A program made the position numbers and the translations under genes. A DNA stretch of 64,000 nt from the NCBI RefSeq assembly GCF_013373865.1, contig NC_050477.1, positions 6,966,869 to 7,030,868 of the forward strand, read 5' to 3'. The notes below the pieces were generated by a model. The model worked only from the letters and a program-made list of their open reading frames with translations, had not been told where the DNA came from and did no database searches. This document shows, piece after piece, positions 57,301 through 64,000 of the stretch. The stretch's first letter is position 1. Each line of letters opens with the position of its first letter. The stretch comes from Monomorium pharaonis. Taxonomy: Eukaryota; Arthropoda; Insecta; Hymenoptera; Formicidae.

Positions 57301-57380
57301 TATCCCAAACTACCCCGTATTCTTTTTAAAAATACCGAGGGACTTGACGAAAAAATCCCAGCGTTCCAATCACCGGATAA
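54320..57380. other. Gene-poor sequence
   Basis: Mixed composition. One 65-codon minus-strand frame (55471-55668, starting MVPHHINTLKNDV) has coding-like composition and helical character but no recognised domain. Elsewhere no gene, RNA or repeat is supported. Confidence 0.45.
55471..55668 (-). CDS. 65-codon ORF of unknown function
   Basis: Reads from an apparent start at 55668 to a TAA at 55471-55473 in AT-rich DNA, where a stop-free run of this length is less expected than in the CpG-rich parts. The central part (TQLEEFKNIVEMIV) would form an amphipathic helix. There is no signal peptide, no splice context and no neighbour that suggests a role. It could be a fragment of a transposon protein or a chance frame. 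Confidence 0.2.
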   Translation of the reverse strand: MVPHHINTLKNDVVKRHGSASYQYHTQLEEFKNIVEMIVNNLLYSALKVFESIINTIEEFLLVTI

Positions 57381-57396
57381 AAAAAAAACTGGTAGA

Positions 57397-57714
57397 GTAT
57401 TCGTATTCATGCGAGGCGAAAGCTACGCGATTACACGTGTTCGGGGCCCCGAAATCCATTCGATTATACGATTGCGCTAAGCGAAACAATTACTCGTTTT
57501 ACACAAAATATCTCGATTGTGTCATATATTCTTTCATACCTACTGTAAACTTCAATACATTATCTGGGGTTTTTATGCCGCAAGACTTTTCCCCACAGAG
57601 CTAAATAAAGGTTTAATTCCTTGGCTCTAAAACCAGTGTACGTTAATTTCAAACTTTACCCATCCATCCAAAATCACGGAAACTCTCTGAAAGGAGAGAG
57701 TTTTCGACGATACA
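57397..57714 (+). mobile_element. 5'-truncated LTR of family B
   Basis: Aligns with the right 335 bp of the LTR at 48880-49613, from GTATTCGTATT onward. It keeps the palindrome CGGGGCCCCG (57442-57451), the GGGG/CCCC hairpin (57566-57594, with one base changed in the tip), the AATAAA-bearing hairpin (57597-57628) and the last hairpin, and ends CGACGATACA. The left part is missing. The 26-bp hairpin array starts two bases after its end, where internal sequence of the element would be expected. Confidence 0.85.
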
Positions 57715-57715
57715 C

Positions 57716-58025
57716 CACCCTTTTCAGGGCGCAAAACAAACCGCCCTTGTAAAGGCGCAAAACAAACCGCCCTTGTAAAGGCGCAAAACAAATCACTCTG
57801 ATCAGGGTGCGAGACAAATCGCCCTTTTCAGGGCGCAAAACAAATCGCCTTTTCATGGCGCAAAACAAACCGTCTTGTGAGAGCGCAAGACAAACCACCC
57901 TTGTAAGGGCGCAAGACAAACCGCCCTTGTCAGGGTGCAAAACAAACCGCCTTTTTCAGGGCGTAAGACAAATCGCCCTTTTCAGGGCGCAAAACAAACC
58001 GCCCTTTTCAGGGCGCAAGACGAAC
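57716..58025. repeat. Tandem array of twelve 26-bp hairpin units
   Basis: Units run 57716-57741, 57742-57767 and so on to 58025 (units 6 and 7 are 25 bp). Each has a 15-16-nt inverted repeat such as CGCCCTTTTCAGGGCG followed by a constant 10-nt spacer of the form CAAAACAAAC/T. Units differ from each other, yet most arms still pair: for example unit 4 has CACTCT with AGGGTG where others have CGCCCT with AGGGCG. Frames are open on both strands only because the spacer lacks stops. It is not a CRISPR array, since spacers are constant and the variation is in the hairpin. It probably derives from the leader of the LTR element. Confidence 0.93.
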
Positions 58026-58039
58026 CATTCGTTAGGCCG

Positions 58040-60850
58040 TACTTGTAAAAAATTTTAAGATTTTCGCGAAAAATTATTTACCTTTATTTTAAGAGAATTT
58101 AAAAGAGTTTCTGGACACCCTGTACATCTAAAACATACTTTCAATTTTTTATATTCTGAGACTAATTTGCTTGCTTATATCATGTGCATAATTATCGCGT
58201 CGGATTAATATTAACGAGAAATGACGAGAACTTTGGAAAATATCGACGCTCGTAGGTTGCGGAATTTGGCGCAACGAGATGCGACAGTAATGAAACGTTT
58301 CATGGTTAAGTAACATCGCTTTTCTCCGAGAAGATGTCATCATTTTCACGACGATGTTTATTCATGATCACGATTAGCTACTTACTACGCCAGCTAGAGC
58401 CCGTTCTCCGCCCACCTCGTAAATTTTCATGTCCCATTGTATTCTTCGTTCCGTCGTGTCTTTGCATCATCCTTCTGTACCGCTTGAAAAGCAGCTTCTT
58501 CTTAAAATGCCGCTTGTATAATACCGTAGAGAGGAAAATATGAAATCGCCGCGCGGTATTTTGAAATCTATTTATTGGCTTCAGAAACTCCAAATGAATT
58601 ATAGGATCATTGGAGATAATTGGCAATTATTCTATGGCATTCTACAGCGTATGGGATTAACCCACACTAACGTCCCGAAATAAATTACACGCGGAGGGAT
58701 CCTTCGCTCGATCGTGCCTCGATCGGCGATTGCTATTGATCAGCTCGACCGAATCGACTTGCCTGGCCTGGCAAGTGATCCTAACCAGACTTCCATGTTC
58801 ACCGACGCATTATCGCCGCTGCCGAGACTATCTCCTCATAGAGCACCGAAACCACAAGCGACCGAGGGTCGATCGGCTCGAGTATTGGTATATTAAATGA
58901 GTCGAGGAATAAGCATATTGCGCCGCGTGTATGTACATACATACATTGGAAAGCCGGCAACAACGTACCCAAGGCAAGCGTGGCCGCGGTCATGCATTGC
59001 AGGCGGCGGGCGCCCATTTGCTCCGTCGGGTTATCTTAATAGGATTTCGATAGTCTGATTCTATCTTCTCGTGCTACCAAGCGCCCAGAGAAAACAACTA
59101 GCGTATCCATATCCATCGTGTCTTTTAAATCGCTACTTAAATTGATAGAATTCTTTCCGTCTCACATTGATTTATATGCGATGTGTATTTTTAATTACAT
59201 TCAAAAAATGGAAAGAAAATTTTTGTCTACACACAAGTTGTCCCTTTATAGCGCATATTAATACTTTTAACGCGATAAAAATCTCCTCTCACTCTCGTCT
59301 GAGGAGTATCTCAGAAATTGTCGCGTTTAAGATCTGCGCCACTCGGGCGACACTCCGTAATCTCTACGCATTTCAAGACCGAAGGGAGTAGACTCCGACA
59401 AGTATCACGTTGCAACTCGGCTCGATAAGTGCTGATCGTAAATAACAGTTGCACGTTTCGAACATACCGGAAACATTAATAGTCACCCTACGCATACCAA
59501 AACCGCGGACGGTCATCGGAATCGATCTAATAATTCCCCTCGCCACGGCGGCGATCGTTAATTAATGTTCTCTTCAGAGACACTCATATTCGAGGGTGAA
59601 GGCTCAGACTTTAAGCGCCCGACGGTATTAGCACTCGATCCAATTTCTCAGTTTAACGAGCGCAATCTGGTCGAAGGCAGTCCGAAACGACGTGGACGTG
59701 GACGCGCGCGTGATAAACACGCCGGGCTCAAGGCAACCGCCCACGAGCGGATAGCTCGTTAGTGACAGATGCGATTTGACCCATTAGCACAATCACGTGC
59801 GCCGCGTCCCCGCCTTCTCCTCATCCTTCTCTGCCTCGTCTTCTCCTCTTCTCGTGTCTCCTAACGTAACACGGCTAACGGAACTCGCGGACGCAGACCG
59901 GAAGAGAGCACCGCGCTTCGGAATGCCGACGCGTGCCACATCGCTCGACGTGTCCCGCGTGTGCCCATATACGAAGGGCCTCCGTACTCTCCGCGCGTAC
60001 TCTTGCCTACGACGATTCCTCCGCCACGCCGGGTTGGAATTCTCAGATCCCCGGTATGGAATAGAGCCAAGGATGGGCAAGGACTTCTTGCCAGCTCCGC
60101 GGCACGCGCGCTGCGTTCATAAAGTTACGTGGACGGGGACGTCCCGGAACCGCCGCTGTGCATAATTTAATTCTCCCGCGGCGTACGAATCCGTTTGATT
60201 CATTTCACGTGCCACGTGACAAATTTAATTAAAATTATAGAAGAGACCTGTTTGTACATCTTAAGCGTTTCGTATAGAAAGATCATTGAATAACACATTT
60301 CCACGGAGATTTTGATTTAAACTGTACAAGTGAGAGGATTTCGTGCGTATAAATGCGTATACGAGCGTAAAGAAAATCACTCCTTTCTCTGTTTTTCCCG
60401 TGATTAACGATGTTCCGGATCACGAACTTGACTACACAAGATCCCGAGCCACGTAAAAACAACTCATGAAATATTCAGGTCCCCGTTCGGATCTCTCTAA
60501 CAAATAGACGAGCGGAACCGAAAGGATTAAGTGCATCTCATCCAACGGTCGGCCCGGTTCGTCGAACCGAGTCGCGACGAACGGCGCACAATGACTCTAA
60601 CGAGCCGCCGTAAGGCCTGCCGGTGTCCCGGTCTCTCTCTCTCTCTCTCTCTCTCTCCCTTGACAGAGATTCGGGATAAGGCCGAACGCGAGAAGAGTAA
60701 GGTTAACGCACCCTGCAGAAGAATACGGTACCCCGAAATGGAACGCCGCGTAGGACGACACTCCTGCTGCAGACACCCACGCACTCCTGTCTTATGTCCA
60801 GGACCATGTCGTCGAGCTCGCAAATACGCGGCCGCGTGAATGGCCACGTT
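58040..60850. other. Gene-poor sequence
   Basis: GGACACCCTGTACA at about 58113-58126 resembles a common transposon-end phrase but has no partner. 59.8-60.2 and 60.5-60.85 kb are CpG-rich with overlapping open frames, and a (TC)n tract lies at 60632-60656. No supported gene. Confidence 0.45.
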
Positions 60851-60860
60851 GAGTTTCTAA

Positions 60861-61690
60861 GGGTGCGTTCGTTTTGAACGCTCACGCGCTATAAGCGCTA
60901 TTTTTCACCGTTCCTTTTTAGAATTTAAGCTTATACGACTGCAAGTAAAGTCGTTCCCTTTGGCTCTTGTGAGCATTGTGAGCGTGTCAAGATGGCGAAA
61001 AATAACAATATATCACAGGAAGAATAGCGCGAATATTGTAACATCATATTAAAAGATGGAAATTGAAAGAGAATTAATTTCTGTATTATGTTTGCTAATA
61101 ATAATGACTCTTTTATTGACGAAGGCGATTGTTATATTTATAGTAAACAATTAGAAATTATTATTATTATTCGTCTTAAGGAAACTTTGATAAAGCATCG
61201 AATATTATGATTGAAAAATTTGAAACAGACCTAATATTTGCAAATATCAATTTTGTTTTTGTCATCAATTTATTAAATCTAACTTTTGGTTTCTAATTAG
61301 AATAAAACAATCTACTTTTTATTTATATGTATTATGTAATAGTTACATTTAAGGATCGTTTAAAAATCGAAAATTCGAGAGAGAAATCACATTTAAACAA
61401 ATTATAGATAGAAAATTATCAAATCGCTTGTTATATAACCAATTAGGTGATTTTCATAATTAGCTGTGCTAATTTGTTGATTAAGTCCTTATTGCGATAA
61501 TACACAGCGTTTATTTTGGACGCTTATAAGTTATAAGCATTCACGCTTTCGCTGCCCTACCTCGATGGAATAAATATTTTTGAGTGCGATATATGACGTC
61601 ACGATGACGTCATGAATGTGTCTCATGAGCGCTTACAATTGCCAAAGCAAATGGTATAAGCGCTGTAAGCGTTTCAAAACAAACACACCC
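60861..61690 (+). mobile_element. 830-bp TIR-flanked DNA transposon with decayed ORFs
   Basis: The left end GGGTGCGTTCGTTTTGAACG and the reverse complement of the right end (GGGTGTGTTTGTTTTGAAAC) match over about 30-35 bp with a few changes. Both continue into related AAGCGC motifs. Flanks are TAA on the left and TAG on the right, compatible with a 3-bp TWA-type duplication that has one change. Inside, an ATG at 60992 opens a short frame (MAKNNNISQEE, then stop), and 61088-61210 is a second coding-like frame of 40 codons (FANNNDSFIDEGDCYIYSK). These suggest a decayed transposase or partner gene. PIF/Harbinger is the best guess from the ends. No DDE motif is seen. Confidence 0.72.
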
Positions 61691-61694
61691 TAGA

Positions 61695-63880
61695 AGAAAA
61701 AAATGCGCATAATATATCTCTCTCGTATTCTTCGCAAAGGGGATGTGACCTTGTTGCCGGCCGACGCGCCGAGATTTATCGACTTATCGTTTGTTACGAG
61801 AAGGAACCAGCTCGTCCTTCGCGCGCTGAATAGATATCCGCCGCTTGTCACACCGATGGTGATAATGTATAGCCGGATGCTGTTGAAAGCGTTGGCTCGG
61901 CGGCGACAGAATGCAGGATTCGAAAGACACGTATTGTCTTTTTGTCGCTACGACGCGAGTCGTCCCGCGCGATTGTGCCTAAAGGATTAAAAAAATATTG
62001 GTATCCTTCCTCAAATTTCGGTGGATTCTGTGGATTTGCGATGTAGCTTCGCTAAATTACTTCTCCGTTATTTATTATAGATTGAAATAATGGTACAAAG
62101 TTGTGATTTAATAATGATCAAATTGAATTTCTAGAATTAAAATTAAAAATGATAATATATCAAAGTTTTGTTCATAATATTGTATATATCAAAAGTTACA
62201 TTTTAGATATTGTATCAAATTTTTTCAATCATACATAGATTATTATCTGAGTTATTAAGTTTTTGCAGATTTTTTTACTCGTTTTCACTTTGATCTATTG
62301 TGAACATCTATTGCGCGGCGGTTCAAATGCTCATTGTTCGCGCTTGTCAGAAAGCCGACAGGTCGTCGTGCCAAATAAGGTTGCTCACCCCGGGGATGCA
62401 ATCTCCGCGGCATTCGAGGCAAGGGTCCAGCCCTTGCCGAGATCTCGCATAGAATTTTCGGCTCGACCCTTATCTTAATCGACGGATCTAAGGCGTTACG
62501 GAGCCGCGAACAGCGACGAGCGAAAAAAAAAAAAAAATGAGCAAATCGAGGAACGATGGGCGAGGCGAGGCTGAAAGCGAGGGCTTTGCTCCCTTGAGAA
62601 CCGCAAATTAGGCTTGCGACCGACAGAGATAGCGAAAGATCATCGAGGAAGAATTCCGACAGGCGGGTGCCCGCCATACATCTTGCTCCACTCGACAGCC
62701 CGTCTAAGAAAAAATAAAAAAAGGAGCCGTGACCGATTACTAATTAATGTCAATCAGCTTCCAAGCGTAATTATTCGGCGCGTTATGGGCGCGCTCGCAA
62801 TTAGATGTCCGCGTATGTAACGTCTGATGACCGTTGCGTCAAATATTTATACAATCGCGTAATTATTCCCGCGTCAAACGTAATTCGCTCCGCATCGCCA
62901 ATGTGGGAGAGATCGTTAGGGGCCTACTTCGCCGCCTTCGCGCTTCAAGGAAGGACAAACCAAGTTTGTGCATCACGTTCGGGTCACTGATGGTGGTATA
63001 CTGATGGAGCAGACCGTTATGAGTCGGTATGAGCCGCAGGGGGAGAGGCATTATGCATAGCTACGGGCGTAATCCCGAGCTACTTCTAAGAAACGATCGC
63101 TCATTGATCCTCAGTCCTCCCTCGCCTCCCTCGCCCCCCTCCGTCCCCGGCGACACGGGTCACGTCTGGATAACGGTCCCCCCGGCAAAAGGACACGTGC
63201 CTCTAAACTGCGCGCACAGGCTAATCAACCTGACACTCGCGTAGGAAACCGCTATTGTGATCGGGCGATTCCTTCCGTGCGCGGCGGATTGACGGCTGTC
63301 TTACGGTAAATCCTCCGGATATAGGGCCTTCGTGCGAACGAAATGAGACACGAATAAGGACGACCGGAATACGGTTTATCGATGTGTCGGAGCGTTTGAC
63401 CCCTGCTCGCGCCGAGATGGATTCGATCGTAGCGAGATTTATGGTGATTCTCTCCAATTTTTTGCGCTAGACCGCCAGCGTCTCGCGAGCCGGACGGACC
63501 ATCTTCCAAGGAAGATTTATCGCTACAAGACGGTACATTAGCGTTTATCGGAATCTGCGGTGTTCCCGTCGCGTTTACGACGCGAAATACATTCTCGGAA
63601 AAATCTCGTACTCCTTGACACGCGCGAATGCGTGTCTCAATCCACGCGGGTTTATCGTCGCGTCATCGTTTAACATAGTCGGTCAAGGAACGCGCGATCG
63701 TCGCAACGGCGCGGCGGCTCGTCCGTCGTATAATTTATGAACACCGCAGCCGTAACGTAACGTAATCTTAATAGTCCATTACCTCGTGAATCATCAAACA
63801 TACAGGTTTATTAACGCGAACGTTTGCAAGATTGCACGAAGGGGAAAAGACCTTAATTAGGCGATCGAGCTCGCGCGCTT
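61695..63880. other. Gene-poor sequence
   Basis: CpG-rich at 61.7-62.0 and 62.3-63.7 kb with overlapping frames on both strands, AT-rich at 62.0-62.28 kb. No domain, repeat end or RNA gene recognised. Confidence 0.45.
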
Positions 63881-63884
63881 GTGT

Positions 63885-63988
63885 GTGCATGTGAAGTTCG
63901 TTCGGTGAAGCTGTACTTTCTCTGTTCTTCGCGCCGCGAGTCTCGGTTTCAACGGTCGTTAAAATTTTGCACGATGAGCTACTGACCG
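63885..63988 (+). other. Possible first exon ending at a GTAAGT donor
   Basis: The last 100 bp change to a transcript-like composition with TTTCAACGGTCGTT and ATGAGCTACTGA (two sense codons after the ATG, then stop). They end at GACCG|GTAAGTTG, a strong donor, with the intron from 63989. This would suit a non-coding first exon of a gene to the right, but the window ends 12 bases later. Confidence 0.3.
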
Positions 63989-64000
63989 GTAAGTTGCTGT

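Noticed and set aside
57716..58025. CRISPR array
   Set aside because: The short constant part is the A/C-rich spacer and the variable part is the hairpin itself. Unit length is 25-26 bp and the genome is eukaryotic.
57807..58058. Repetitive protein from the hairpin array (also open on the other strand)
   Set aside because: The 26-bp unit gives all-frame openness because its spacer lacks stops. Unit lengths of 25 and 26 break any constant protein repeat.
59793..60165. 122-codon plus frame and overlapping minus frames
   Set aside because: Three frames are open over the same CpG-rich DNA, with no domain or splice support.

Overview
The window looks like nuclear DNA of an insect, most probably a hymenopteran such as an ant. 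It has CpG-rich sequence alternating with AT-rich blocks and very many (GA)n/(CT)n microsatellites. It carries decayed LINE, LTR and DNA-transposon remnants with eukaryotic target-site duplications, plus GT-AG splice signals. There are no operons and no long uninterrupted genes. The species assignment is inference from composition and repeat style. I found no complete conserved protein-coding gene and no tRNA, rRNA or CRISPR array. Most of the 64 kb reads as intergenic or intronic DNA.

Layout. 1-2050 is a 153-bp tandem satellite (13 copies plus a truncated one), followed after about 270 bp by a single diverged monomer in the opposite orientation (2319-2433). 2434-11700 is mostly unique CpG-rich sequence with a possible first exon near 4.1 kb. 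11.7-15.6 kb is a transposon graveyard: two short inverted-repeat elements, several decayed ORFs, a LINE or Penelope-like 3' motif, and two overlapping perfect 36-bp palindromes at 15555-15622. 18.8-21.6 kb holds reverse-transcriptase and ORF1-like relics and a second copy of the structured 3' motif. 22-46 kb is gene-poor, with microsatellites, a possible mariner relic, LINE tails, a duplicated 85-bp repeat and a few candidate exons.

46-58 kb is the most structured part. It contains two solo LTRs of one family with exact 5-bp target-site duplications (46120-46923, 50924-51770) and two members of a related family (48880-49613 and the truncated 57397-57714). All share the same arrangement of hairpins near the LTR 3' end. 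One LTR is inserted inside a decayed LINE reverse transcriptase. A MADF-domain pseudogene lies at 47893-48201, and a Gly-rich short ORF with good start and splice context lies at 52132-52311. A 12-unit array of 26-bp hairpins begins 2 bp after the truncated LTR, at 57716. 60861-61690 is a TIR-flanked DNA transposon with decayed ORFs. The window ends at a consensus splice donor (63989) that may close the first exon of a gene lying to the right.

The elements do not form a pathway. The biology is repeat evolution: satellite expansion, nested insertion, LTR-LTR recombination and inverted duplication. The items most worth following up are the shared LTR RNA structure with the adjoining hairpin array, the twin palindromes, and the covarying motif pair at 14740 and 19068.
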